A program made the position numbers and the translations under genes. Positions 1-8,419 of a stretch of DNA of 40,872 bases are shown one piece after another. Origin of the DNA: Crocinitomix sp. (GTDB lineage: Bacteria > Bacteroidota > Bacteroidia > Flavobacteriales_D > Crocinitomicaceae); assembly GCA_030836155.1 (NCBI GenBank), contig JAURQI010000040.1:1-40872 (forward strand), given 5' to 3'. The notes below the pieces were generated by a model. The model saw nothing but the letters and a program-made list of their open reading frames with translations. It was not told the origin of the DNA and did not search any database. Numbering within the stretch: the stretch's first letter is position 1; each line of letters opens with the position of its first letter.

Positions 1-89
1 CATTTGGTAGATCGGAAAAATCCTTCCAGCAAAAAACGAATTGAACCAAACTCTCATTATCTTGTCCAGACCAACAAAACCAAAAACCT

Positions 90-578
90 ATGGCTCAATT
101 AACCATCCCCACTCCTTGCACTGAAGACTGGAATCAAATGACGCCGTCGGCAAAAGGTGCCTTTTGTCAAAAATGTCAGGTCGACGTAATGGACTTTACG
201 GAAAAGACTAATGAAGAAATTAAGAACTTTTTTCAACGCAATAAGGGCAAAAAAACCTGCGGTCATATTCGTCAAGCTCAATTAGCCAATTTCAATAATA
301 GCTATGCTAATTGGGAAAATCAGTCAACCCAGACGTTTTGGAGCAAATTCTTATGGGCTTGCATGATTACCTTTGGTATGACGCTTTTTACAGGTTGCGA
401 AACGACCGATGATAGTTATGATGTTATGGGTGAAATGGAATATGTTCATCCTGACTCAAAGGCTACGGACTGCGGATCCAAAAATGACCTTTCAACTGAT
501 ACAGATAGTGTTTGTGAGCCGGATTTTCCCAATCATGTCTTAATCGATGGCGAAATGGAATTCATTGATGAAGAATAA
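90..578 (+). CDS. Four-cysteine domain membrane/lipoprotein-like protein, paralogue 1
   Basis: The function is unknown. The first ~85 residues form a compact domain with Cys10, Cys26, Cys29 and Cys57, including the motifs MTPSAKGAFCQKC and VDVMDFT; the cysteine spacing resembles a small zinc-binding domain. A single hydrophobic segment follows (about residues 84-103) and ends in LFTGC, so Cys103 sits in a lipobox-like context that is far too internal for an ordinary signal peptide. The rest (about 104-162) is acidic and looks disordered. The next gene encodes a clear paralogue (same cysteines, same hydrophobic segment), 47 bp downstream. I recognise this N-terminal module as common in Bacteroidota but know no established function. 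The ATG at 90 is chosen because the conserved domain starts immediately after it. Confidence 0.75.
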   Translation: MAQLTIPTPCTEDWNQMTPSAKGAFCQKCQVDVMDFTEKTNEEIKNFFQRNKGKKTCGHIRQAQLANFNNSYANWENQSTQTFWSKFLWACMITFGMTLFTGCETTDDSYDVMGEMEYVHPDSKATDCGSKNDLSTDTDSVCEPDFPNHVLIDGEMEFIDEE

Positions 579-625
579 TTGAACCTCTTCGCTAAACGCT
601 TGTACTGGTTATCAAATTACAAGCT

Positions 626-1570
626 ATGCGGATAACTATTAACAAACCATGCCATGAGAACTGGGCAGAAATGACGCCTACAAAACAAGGAGCCTTTTGC
701 CAGAAATGCGCCGTAGACGTTGTCGATTTCCGCGAAAAATCTCCTCAGCAAGTCAAAGAAATTTTACTCGCCAAGAGAAATGACCATCTATGCGGACGTT
801 TTAGTAAAAATCAATTGGTTGGACTAAATGAAGTTTATGAAAATTGGACCGATCAATCAGTTCCTGTTTTTAGAAGTAAATTTCTTTGGGCCTGCTTAAT
901 CGCTTTCGGAATGACTTTATTTGCCGGTTGCGCAATGGAACCTGTAAATGCAATGAATACTTTTTCCACCAACTCCATTGGTTTGATCAACGCGGTCAAT
1001 GAACCGGCTGACAGCACAAAAATACCAGCTGATACTGTAGATACAATCAAACCAACAGATTTCGAAGAGTATAGAAAAGGTAAAATAAGTATTTCTGAAC
1101 CGATCGAAGAGCCAGAAGATATGATTATGGGTGATGTCGCGATCGATGCTCCTGAATTAGATAGTTCTGTTTTCAAAAAATCACCCGTGATAGAAACCTA
1201 TGCCATTGTAAAGGGCATAAATGCAACTCTTAATACTTTTGGCTATAATTTGGGGGATACAACTTTGAACCCTGATCAAGCGACTGTTCAGAACAGCACG
1301 CTAGGAGAAGAATTTATCGTTGAACTGTTCCCAAATCCTTCGAATGGACCATTTAAAATTGCCTTAGATAGTGAAATTCAAGGTGCCTTCTCGATTCGCG
1401 TGTTTGGTTTATCAGGACAAATCATTCAGGAATTAGAGAAGGGAATAATTCGAGCGGGTGAGCGGCGCATCATCGATATCAATATATCACTTTTTCCAGC
1501 CGGAATCTACATCATTGAAATTCAACTAAACAACAAAAGAAAGCGATTAAAAATGGAGAAAGTAGATTGA
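626..1570 (+). CDS. Four-cysteine domain protein with T9SS C-terminal sorting domain, paralogue 2
   Basis: This is a paralogue of the preceding gene. The N-terminal domain keeps Cys9, Cys25, Cys28 and Cys56 with MTPTKQGAFCQKC and VDVVDF. A hydrophobic segment (about 84-102) ends in LFAGC (Cys102). A low-complexity acidic, Pro/Thr-rich linker (about 105-230) leads to a typical type IX secretion type-A sorting domain from about residue 233. That domain starts ELFPNPSNGPF, continues with an FSIRVFGLSGQ strand, and ends with PAGIYIIEI and a basic tail. T9SS sorting domains direct cargo across the outer membrane after Sec export, yet this protein has no classical N-terminal signal peptide. Export would have to rely on the internal hydrophobic segment. 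The likely two-gene unit with the upstream paralogue suggests a shared role, which I cannot name. Confidence 0.8.
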   Translation: MRITINKPCHENWAEMTPTKQGAFCQKCAVDVVDFREKSPQQVKEILLAKRNDHLCGRFSKNQLVGLNEVYENWTDQSVPVFRSKFLWACLIAFGMTLFAGCAMEPVNAMNTFSTNSIGLINAVNEPADSTKIPADTVDTIKPTDFEEYRKGKISISEPIEEPEDMIMGDVAIDAPELDSSVFKKSPVIETYAIVKGINATLNTFGYNLGDTTLNPDQATVQNSTLGEEFIVELFPNPSNGPFKIALDSEIQGAFSIRVFGLSGQIIQELEKGIIRAGERRIIDINISLFPAGIYIIEIQLNNKRKRLKMEKVD

Positions 1571-1595
1571 TACCCTATCCTTTTTTGTTTCTTTG
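1567..1595 (+). promoter_or_regulatory. Weak Bacteroidota-type promoter upstream of the dehydratase
   Basis: TTG at 1567-1569 lies 18 bp before TTTCTTTG at 1588-1595, which has one mismatch to the Bacteroidota -7 consensus TAnnTTTG. Transcription would start near 1602, about 30 bases ahead of the TTG start codon of the dehydratase gene. The -33 element overlaps the end of the preceding gene. Confidence 0.35.
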
Positions 1596-1633
1596 CGTAT
1601 TAAACAATATAAATCGAGTTAATTAATACGCTT

Positions 1634-3511
1634 TTGATACTCCTACCAAGACAAAATACCCCGAGGTGGATCATCTTCGCTTTCGACATTGTCATTAGCG
1701 TCATCGCATTGTTGACGGCTTATCTCATTCGATTTGATTCGACAGATCTGCCTTTAGAGGAGGAATTACATATCTTCAAGATCGGTTTACCCATCTATTT
1801 AGCCATCCGTGGTGGTTCATTTCTATTGTTTAAAGTCTATCGCGGCATTGTCCGACATACGTCTACAGAGGATATTAAAAAAATAACACTCTCTGTTACA
1901 CTCGGGTCTTTTATCATAGTCGTTTTCTCGGGGATAAAATATTCCTATTGGGATAGTCATTTTTTGTTTCCGAGTTCAATCATTATGGCAGAGTTTTTCG
2001 TCTGCATCTTCTTCTTATTATTTTATCGTTTTGGTATAAAGCTCGTTTTTATGGAGCAGATCAAACAAGAGAAAGAATTAGTTCCAACAATTATTTATGG
2101 CGCTGGAATATATGGTTTGATCACCAAACACACCATGGAGAAAGAAGCCCGGGTCGATGGTCAAGTTGTTTGTTACGTGGACGACAATCCAAAGAAAGCT
2201 GGAAAAACAATGGAAGGTGTGAAGATCTATCACTCCGGTGAATTGGAAAAATTGATTAAAAAGAAACGCGTCAAAAAATTAATTGTTGCTATAAAAAATC
2301 CAGACAAAGCCAATAAGCGTAAGCTCATTGATATCTGCTTAGCGCATAACGTTGAAATTTTGAATGTCCCCTCTCCTGCTCGATGGATAAATGGAGAATT
2401 TACAACGAAACAAATTAAAAAAATCAATATAGAAGATCTGCTTGGAAGGGCTTCTATTAAACTCGATCCCGAACGTTTAAGCGAGCAATTTAATCAAAAG
2501 ACTATTTTGGTCACTGGTGCTGCCGGCAGTATTGGAAGTGAAATCGTTCGCCAACTCTGTCAATACAATCCTGACAAGGTTATTATTCTTGATCAAGCAG
2601 AGTCGCCGATCTATAATTTAGAGGTTGAATTAAAAGAGAAAAAGGTTTTGCAAATGACGGAAACGGTAATCGGAGATATCCGTAATCGTGAACGATTAGA
2701 GAATCTTTTTAAAACCTTTAAACCGGATCTTATTTTTCACGCGGCTGCCTATAAGCACGTTCCTCTGATGGAAAACAATCCTTCGGAAGCCTTGATTACA
2801 AATGTCCTCGGAAGTAAAAATTTGGTAGATCTCTCTTTAAAATACAATGTTGAGAAGTTCGTACTCATTTCAACGGATAAAGCCGTGAATCCGACCAATG
2901 TAATGGGCTGCTCAAAACGTATTGCAGAGATCTATGCCCAATCAGCTAATCAACTGAACAAAACTAAGTTTATAACAACACGTTTTGGTAATGTATTAGG
3001 ATCAAACGGATCAGTCATTCCACTGTTTAAAAAACAAATTGAAAAAGGTGGACCTGTTACCGTAACTGATGAGCGCATTACCCGCTTTTTCATGACTATT
3101 CCAGAAGCTTGTCAATTGGTTTTGGAAGCAGAGTCCATGGGAGAAGGCGGAGAGATTTTCGTTTTCGATATGGGTGAGTCGGTTCGAATCATCGACCTTG
3201 CTCAGAACATGATCAAGTTGAGCGGACTAGAAGTTGGAAAAGACATTGAAATAAAAATCACAGGATTGAGACCTGGTGAAAAACTATACGAAGAACTTCT
3301 CACTAATGAGGAAAATACAACGGAGACTCATCATCCTCAGATCTTAATTGCTAAGGTTCGGAAATATGACTTCGAAGAGATCTCCACAGAAATTAATGCC
3401 TTGACGAACTTATTCGAAGAGCAAAACAATGATAGCATTGTTCAGAAAATGAAGACAATCGTGCCGGAATTTCGTTCTAATAATTCAGAGTACGAAAAAC
3501 TAGACCATTAG
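1634..3511 (+). CDS. Membrane-anchored UDP-sugar 4,6-dehydratase, WbpM/CapD family
   Basis: This is a full-length (625 aa) polysaccharide-biosynthesis dehydratase of the WbpM/FlaA1 type. The family converts UDP-GlcNAc to the 4-keto-6-deoxy sugar at the inner membrane. The N-terminal ~130 residues contain four hydrophobic helices. A Rossmann-like CoA-binding-type domain follows (about 145-270). The catalytic extended-SDR domain begins near residue 290 with the NAD motif TGAAGSIGSE (Gly295). The active-site motif is NVMGCSK, with Met424 in place of the usual Tyr and Lys428; this Met-x3-Lys pair is characteristic of the WbpM subgroup. The start is TTG: an in-frame TAA lies at 1610-1612, and the next Met is deep inside the membrane domain. 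The stop abuts the following ATG. It could supply the keto-sugar for the nonulosonic-acid operon at 6748. Confidence 0.9.
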   Translation: MILLPRQNTPRWIIFAFDIVISVIALLTAYLIRFDSTDLPLEEELHIFKIGLPIYLAIRGGSFLLFKVYRGIVRHTSTEDIKKITLSVTLGSFIIVVFSGIKYSYWDSHFLFPSSIIMAEFFVCIFFLLFYRFGIKLVFMEQIKQEKELVPTIIYGAGIYGLITKHTMEKEARVDGQVVCYVDDNPKKAGKTMEGVKIYHSGELEKLIKKKRVKKLIVAIKNPDKANKRKLIDICLAHNVEILNVPSPARWINGEFTTKQIKKINIEDLLGRASIKLDPERLSEQFNQKTILVTGAAGSIGSEIVRQLCQYNPDKVIILDQAESPIYNLEVELKEKKVLQMTETVIGDIRNRERLENLFKTFKPDLIFHAAAYKHVPLMENNPSEALITNVLGSKNLVDLSLKYNVEKFVLISTDKAVNPTNVMGCSKRIAEIYAQSANQLNKTKFITTRFGNVLGSNGSVIPLFKKQIEKGGPVTVTDERITRFFMTIPEACQLVLEAESMGEGGEIFVFDMGESVRIIDLAQNMIKLSGLEVGKDIEIKITGLRPGEKLYEELLTNEENTTETHHPQILIAKVRKYDFEEISTEINALTNLFEEQNNDSIVQKMKTIVPEFRSNNSEYEKLDH

Positions 3512-3913
3512 ATGATTGCAGCACCTATCCAAATTCGATTCAGCGACTGTGATATGGGAGGACATGTCCATAATGCCGCTTACCTTCATTACTTCGAATC
3601 GGCCCGAATTCATTTCTTTATATCCAAATTTGGCCGTGATTGGGATTGGAAAAAAGAAGGCTTGATCATCAAAAAGAATACAATCGAATATCATATCCCT
3701 ACTTTTCTTGAGGATGATATCACAGTGGAAGTAAGTTGTAACCATATCGGTAACAAAAGTTTCACTTTGACTTATCATGTATACAATCAGGATCGTATTT
3801 TAAAAGCGTATGGAGAATCTGTTGTGGTATCCTTTGATTATCACCAACAAAAGCCAGTAGGTATTCCTGAGCGCATGCGGCTCCATTTGGAAAATCATTT
3901 TTTGAGCGCCTGA
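3512..3913 (+). CDS. Acyl-CoA thioesterase, hotdog fold (YbgC/FadM type)
   Basis: This is a single-domain 4HBT hotdog thioesterase of normal length (133 aa) that probably hydrolyses acyl-CoA esters in the cytoplasm. The N-terminal motif RFSDCDMGGHVHNAAYLHYFE matches the family signature, with the catalytic Asp in FSDCD, the GHVHN turn and the Y-x2-Y-FE helix. The ATG directly follows the stop codon of the dehydratase gene with no spacer, so translation is probably coupled. The substrate cannot be read from the sequence. Confidence 0.88.
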   Translation: MIAAPIQIRFSDCDMGGHVHNAAYLHYFESARIHFFISKFGRDWDWKKEGLIIKKNTIEYHIPTFLEDDITVEVSCNHIGNKSFTLTYHVYNQDRILKAYGESVVVSFDYHQQKPVGIPERMRLHLENHFLSA

Positions 3914-4006
3914 TTCAGCTTTATTTTTTAATTTAGCTCATGCTGTAATGGGCATAATAATTGCATTTTTAAAAGTCAGAAGCATCTTGTTAATAAAGAA
4001 GTTTAT

Positions 4007-5074
4007 ATGAAGAATTGGATTGGATTTATAGGTTGTATTATCATCGGCATCGGAGCGCAAGCCCAAATTGGAGAGCCGATCAAGGAACCCAAAAAAGAGG
4101 CGACAACCACAGCACCACAATGCCGTTACTTGATGATGGTAAGAGATTGTAGTGGTTATGTTTATTCTGATTTTGTCAATGTGGGTGGACGTGATGAAGA
4201 AATCATCTTTCATAGTAAATCTGGTAAACCTTTTACGGGAGATTGTAAAGTATGCTATAATAACGGTTTGCTCAAAATGCACCTTGACTATGTGAATGGT
4301 CGTTTGGTTGGACAAGATACGATCTATTATGAAAACGGAGGCATTAACCTCATCACTAGTCATGATCCAGACGGTATGGGGAAAGAAGATGGGACTTGGA
4401 AATTTTACCGAGAAGATGGCAGTCTTAAATGGGAAAAGAAATACGAAATGGGCTTGGCCCAGGGCGAGCATCGCTTCTACTACCCTGATTCTTCTCTGTA
4501 CAAGATTGAGGTCTATAAAAACAACCAATTGCATGGTAAAAAACAAGAGTTTTATCCGGATCAAACCGTCAAGAAAGAAATTGAATACAAGAATGGAAAG
4601 TGGAATGGGAAATACATTACCTATTCAAAAGACGGTAAAGTGATTTCTGAGCAAGAATATGTGAATGGAATTAAAAACGGACCATCTTCCTACTATTATG
4701 ATGACGGCGTACTTTTCTACACTGAGAACCATGATATGGGAAAACGCCAGGGCACGTTTAAGCGATTTTATATGAATGGTAAGATGTGGACGGTGGAAAA
4801 CTATGATAAAGACCGCAGAAGCGGAGAATTTGAGGAGTATTACGATAATGAAAAGAATACCATCAAATACAAGGCTACCTATAAAAAGGGTGAACGCACC
4901 TATGAAATGTTTTATGATAAATTTGGCGGAGAGGTAATGTCTCCAGAACAAATTGCAGCCATGAAGAAAGAGCAAGAAATTAAAGAAGAAGATACAGGTG
5001 GACAAACCGAAGAAGAAAAGGCTGCTAGTGAAGGTGGTAAAAAACGTTTTCGCTGGCCTTGGAAGAAGAAATAA
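4007..5074 (+). CDS. Exported MORN-like repeat protein (YwqK-like)
   Basis: A short signal peptide (about residues 1-20, cleaved after AQA) is followed by a Cys-containing stretch and then at least seven MORN-variant repeats. Each repeat has the form Y-x-[ND]-G-x(4)-[EY] followed by G-x(2-5)-YY, for example YVNGRLVGQDTIYY, YKNGKWNGKYITY and YVNGIKNGPSSYY. Repeats of this kind are annotated as YwqK-type antitoxin repeats, but in Bacteroidota they occur widely in exported proteins of unknown role. No toxin gene is adjacent. The last ~40 residues are highly charged (Glu/Lys-rich) and end KKRFRWPWKKK. It is convergent with the flippase gene. The function is unknown. Confidence 0.75.
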   Translation: MKNWIGFIGCIIIGIGAQAQIGEPIKEPKKEATTTAPQCRYLMMVRDCSGYVYSDFVNVGGRDEEIIFHSKSGKPFTGDCKVCYNNGLLKMHLDYVNGRLVGQDTIYYENGGINLITSHDPDGMGKEDGTWKFYREDGSLKWEKKYEMGLAQGEHRFYYPDSSLYKIEVYKNNQLHGKKQEFYPDQTVKKEIEYKNGKWNGKYITYSKDGKVISEQEYVNGIKNGPSSYYYDDGVLFYTENHDMGKRQGTFKRFYMNGKMWTVENYDKDRRSGEFEEYYDNEKNTIKYKATYKKGERTYEMFYDKFGGEVMSPEQIAAMKKEQEIKEEDTGGQTEEEKAASEGGKKRFRWPWKKK

Positions 5075-5114
5075 TTCTTAATCTAAAAAGTCTCTTGAAT
5101 AAAAATAAAGTTAC

Positions 5115-6590
5115 TTAGCTTGGGTTTATCCTACTCAAGATTTTCTTCCACCATTTTTTAAGGTCTGGAGCCAGATCAAAGTAAAAAATAATAGTCCAAA
5201 ATATAAGGGTAATGGCGACAATATATACCAACATTTGGGTCAACGGGTTAAGAGGCAAAGGCAGCCATTTAAAGAAAAGCACGAGCAAAAAACCGATACC
5301 CACATGATATAAAGTGCGCTTATCAAAAGGTTGAAAATCGAATTTTTGTTTGAGATAGAACCAGCGAGCAATATTGACAATAAACATGGCAATAGCTGAG
5401 GCAGCTGAAGCTCCAACAACAGACCATTCTTGAATAAATACGAAGTTTAACCCAATCACTAAAACTGCCAATACAAAATTGAAGTAGGTATTCATTTTAT
5501 AGGCCTGAGAAGTAGCAACAATCTCCGAATTGATTCCGGTCATCATATCAAAGAGCTGACCCAATCCAACAAAAAAGAATACGTATAACGCAAATTGATA
5601 ATCAGGTAAAAACGTTAAGGCAGGTTCAATGCAAAGCCATCCAACAACAAAAAGGTAAATCCCAATCACTGTTTGATTATTCACACTTTTCTCGTAAACC
5701 AACTGAATATTTGCTTTATCATTCTTTTTCCATGACTCTGACAAAACCGAAGCCGATATTCGCTTAATGCCTCTTGCCGGGATACTAATCAACATTCCTG
5801 CAAAAAACAGAACGGAATAGACACCCACAGCATCGGTACCGACCATCTTATTCAGCATAACTTGATCAATGGATACAACTAAAATACTGGATGCTGCACC
5901 TAAAATACCATATACACCGTAGCTAATAATCGCGCTTCGTTTGTCCTTAGCCAATAGGGATCGCTCCGGCATTTGAATCACCGCCGTTTTCTTAAACGTC
6001 AAGTAAATTAATGCAATACCCGGTAGACTCAGCGCAAAACTATACACATAAGCCGTGTATTGAAAATCAATCCAACCCAACCAGAATAAGAGAACACCCA
6101 CTAAAATTCCAAGTTTTAGCATGAGACCTTCCCAGAATATACCAACAACTGAAGCGAAAAGCATACGCATGTATGCATCCAAATTGGCAAAGAAAATCTT
6201 AAAAAAGATAATAGGGAAAATCAGGTAGGATATGGATCGAATCAATTTGTAGTCATCTCCCACTCCAACAAAAAAGTCGTGAAACCAATAAAAAGTAATT
6301 AGCCCTAACCCAGCACCAGCAATTGAATAAAGCATGGCAAACATCAAGAATCCTGAATGTCCTTTTTCATCATTTCTGAACGAAGAAAAGACCTGTAAGG
6401 TAATCTGAGCAAAGCCCAATGTAAAAATCGTTGCAAAGATTTTAGAAATTGAATTCAGCAATGATAAAGCTCCAATTTGATCCTCCTCTTCAAAAATAAA
6501 AGGCAACATCACCTGGGAAACCGCTCCAATTGCCGTTCCGACCAATGACACGATTGTACTCTGCATCGCTTGTTTTTGAATTATTCCCAA
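5115..6590 (-). CDS. Wzx-like polysaccharide flippase (MATE/MOP superfamily)
   Basis: This 491-aa polytopic membrane protein has about 12-14 hydrophobic segments and few charged loops, and its length is typical of O-antigen/teichoic-acid exporters. Members flip undecaprenol-linked repeat units across the inner membrane. The N-terminus GIIQKQAMQSTIVSLVG resembles the conserved start of Bacteroidota family members, which supports the TTG start at 6590 over the ATG at 6566. It is divergent from the nonulosonic-acid operon, about 157 bp away, which fits export of a glycan carrying that sugar. The specific substrate is inferred from context only. Confidence 0.85.
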   Translation of the reverse strand: MGIIQKQAMQSTIVSLVGTAIGAVSQVMLPFIFEEEDQIGALSLLNSISKIFATIFTLGFAQITLQVFSSFRNDEKGHSGFLMFAMLYSIAGAGLGLITFYWFHDFFVGVGDDYKLIRSISYLIFPIIFFKIFFANLDAYMRMLFASVVGIFWEGLMLKLGILVGVLLFWLGWIDFQYTAYVYSFALSLPGIALIYLTFKKTAVIQMPERSLLAKDKRSAIISYGVYGILGAASSILVVSIDQVMLNKMVGTDAVGVYSVLFFAGMLISIPARGIKRISASVLSESWKKNDKANIQLVYEKSVNNQTVIGIYLFVVGWLCIEPALTFLPDYQFALYVFFFVGLGQLFDMMTGINSEIVATSQAYKMNTYFNFVLAVLVIGLNFVFIQEWSVVGASAASAIAMFIVNIARWFYLKQKFDFQPFDKRTLYHVGIGFLLVLFFKWLPLPLNPLTQMLVYIVAITLIFWTIIFYFDLAPDLKKWWKKILSRINPS

Positions 6591-6724
6591 ACCTTATTTA
6601 TTTATCTTCACAAGGAACGAATTATATTACTTGTTCCGTATGTCCTTATCATTTTTTAACAACAATCGAAAGTGAATGTACGTATAGAAGAGACTTACTA
6701 ATCCGCATTTCTTAAAACTATTAT

Positions 6725-6732
6725 TAACTTTG
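6725..6732 (+). promoter_or_regulatory. -7 promoter box for the nonulosonic-acid operon
   Basis: TAACTTTG is a perfect match to the Bacteroidota -7 consensus TAnnTTTG. Transcription would start at about 6738-6740, which makes the ATG at 6748 the first usable start codon of the synthase gene. It rules out the in-frame TTG at 6730, which lies inside this box. I see no clear -33 TTG at the right distance. Confidence 0.65.
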
Positions 6733-6747
6733 TTAATAGACGAAATT

Positions 6748-7797
6748 ATGAAATTTAAAAAGACCATTCAAATCGGAAATTTCAGCATTAGTAAGGACTC
6801 TCCGGTTTTTATTATTGCAGAAGCAGGTGTCAACCATAACGGTGACATGGACTTAGCAAAAAAGTTAATTGATGTTGCAGTTGAATCTGGAGCAGATGCT
6901 GTTAAATTTCAATCATTCATCACAGAGGAGTTAATTCTGGATAATGTAGAAAAGGCGACCTATCAGAAAGAGACTACGGAAAAATCTGAATCTCAATTCA
7001 TGATGCTCAAAAAATTGGAGTTTGCTGTATCAAGAATGAAAACTTTAAAAGCCTATTGTGCCGAAAAAGAGATCCTTTTTCTTACCACACCGTTTGACGA
7101 AAAAAGTTTGGAATTATTAGATGAATTGAACCTAGAAGCTTATAAAATATCATCAACAGACACAACGAATATTGGTTTTATTCGCAAAGTTGCGGCCAAA
7201 GGAAAACCTGTTATCATTTCGACTGGCATGTGCTATTTTGATGAAGTAGAACGAGCGTTGCAGGTGTTGAGCGAAGTGAATCAAGATGCCATATTATTAC
7301 AGTGCACCTCCAACTACCCGGTCAAAGACAATGAGGTACATTTAAACGTTATTAACACGTTTAAGAATCAATTTGATATGATTGTTGGTTTTTCAGATCA
7401 CACCCCCTCAATAGGAGCAAGTCCTTATGCCGTTGCCATGGGTGCAAAGGTGGTTGAAAAACACTTTACATTAGATAAAAAAATGGAGGGTCCGGATCAT
7501 CGTGCATCACTTGATCCATCAGAATTAAAAGCCTATATAAAAGAAATACGTCGAGTTGAGCAATACCTAGGTAGTGCTGAAAAGGAGCCAACTCAAGACG
7601 AAAAAGATACACGAAATCGATTACAAAAATCCTTGGTAGCTGCAAAATCTATGTCGAAAGGAGAAATATTTTCAGCTGAAAATATTGTTGCTAAACGTAC
7701 CGGAGGAAAAGGTATTTCTGCTTTAGACTATGATACGGTTATTGGTAAAATTGCCGGTCGCGATTATGTCAAAAACGAAATAATCGAATTGAAATGA
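6748..7797 (+). CDS. neuB: Nonulosonic acid synthase, NeuB/LegI type
   Basis: It is predicted to condense phosphoenolpyruvate with a six-carbon N-acylated sugar to form a nine-carbon sialic-acid-like sugar. The N-terminal TIM barrel carries FIIAEAGVNHNGD, VKFQSF and GFSDHT, followed by VEKHFTLDKKMEGPDHRASL. The GPDHxASL form is typical of neuraminic/legionaminic synthases rather than of pseudaminic acid synthase. The C-terminal antifreeze-like SAF domain (about the last 60 residues) contains KRTGGKGISALDYDTVIGK. At about 349 residues the length is standard. The start is set by the -7 box at 6725. The gene overlaps the next by 4 bp (ATGA) and heads a five-gene operon. Whether the product is neuraminic, legionaminic or another acid cannot be decided from this gene. 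Confidence 0.92.
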   Translation: MKFKKTIQIGNFSISKDSPVFIIAEAGVNHNGDMDLAKKLIDVAVESGADAVKFQSFITEELILDNVEKATYQKETTEKSESQFMMLKKLEFAVSRMKTLKAYCAEKEILFLTTPFDEKSLELLDELNLEAYKISSTDTTNIGFIRKVAAKGKPVIISTGMCYFDEVERALQVLSEVNQDAILLQCTSNYPVKDNEVHLNVINTFKNQFDMIVGFSDHTPSIGASPYAVAMGAKVVEKHFTLDKKMEGPDHRASLDPSELKAYIKEIRRVEQYLGSAEKEPTQDEKDTRNRLQKSLVAAKSMSKGEIFSAENIVAKRTGGKGISALDYDTVIGKIAGRDYVKNEIIELK

Positions 7798-8417
7798 AAA
7801 AACTACTGATTATTGGTGCAGGTGGACATGCCCGTCCAATCATTGAGATAGCCTTATTGCATAATTATGACATAGTGGGCATCATTGACCTTAATTACAG
7901 GGGTGGTCAGGAAACCATATTAGGTGTTCCAATTATTGGCGGTAATGCTACTTTGCAGAGCATCAGCCCTGAAGGAGTTCACGTTGCTCTCGCTATCGGT
8001 GATAATGAACTCCGTCAAAAAGAGTGGCTGAAGTTAAAAGAAAAGGGTTATCATAATTTCCCTTCACTTATTCATCCAAGTACAATTATTTCTGAATCGG
8101 CAATCATTGAGGATGCCGTTGTAATTTGTGCTGGTGCAATAATCAACCCACTTGTAAAGTTAGGTCTTGGATCCATTGTTAATACTGGAGCAATCATCGA
8201 TCATGAATGCGAGATTGCCGATTTTGTTCATTTAGCACCCGGTACGCGATTGGCTGGAAGAGTAAAAGTGGGTTCCAAAACTTTTATTGGAATTGGTACC
8301 TGTGTAATCGATAAAATAGAGATTGGTGAAGGAGTTCTTATTGGTGCAGGAAGCACGATCATAAAACCAATTCCATCGAATTGTAAAATCGTTGGGGTAT
8401 CAAAACTAATTGTTTGA
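7794..8417 (+). CDS. neuD: NeuD/PglD-family sugar O- or N-acyltransferase
   Basis: An N-terminal Rossmann-like segment, KLLIIGAGGHARPIIEIA, is followed by a left-handed beta-helix of hexapeptide repeats (about residues 90-200). This is the arrangement of PglD and NeuD acetyltransferases, which use acetyl-CoA to modify amino sugars or sialic acids. The helix contains IDHECEIADFVHLAPG; its His lies where the catalytic His sits in PglD. At 207 aa the length is normal. It overlaps the synthase by 4 bp and the next reading frame by up to 4 bp. In this operon it could act either on the 4-amino sugar (a LegH-like role) or on the finished acid (a NeuD role). Confidence 0.85.
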   Translation: MKKLLIIGAGGHARPIIEIALLHNYDIVGIIDLNYRGGQETILGVPIIGGNATLQSISPEGVHVALAIGDNELRQKEWLKLKEKGYHNFPSLIHPSTIISESAIIEDAVVICAGAIINPLVKLGLGSIVNTGAIIDHECEIADFVHLAPGTRLAGRVKVGSKTFIGIGTCVIDKIEIGEGVLIGAGSTIIKPIPSNCKIVGVSKLIV

Positions 8418-8419
8418 GT

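Noticed and set aside
4007..5074. MORN/YwqK-like repeats read as the antitoxin of a toxin-antitoxin pair.
   Set aside because: There is a signal peptide, and no toxin-like gene is next to it. The label comes from a database name rather than from function.
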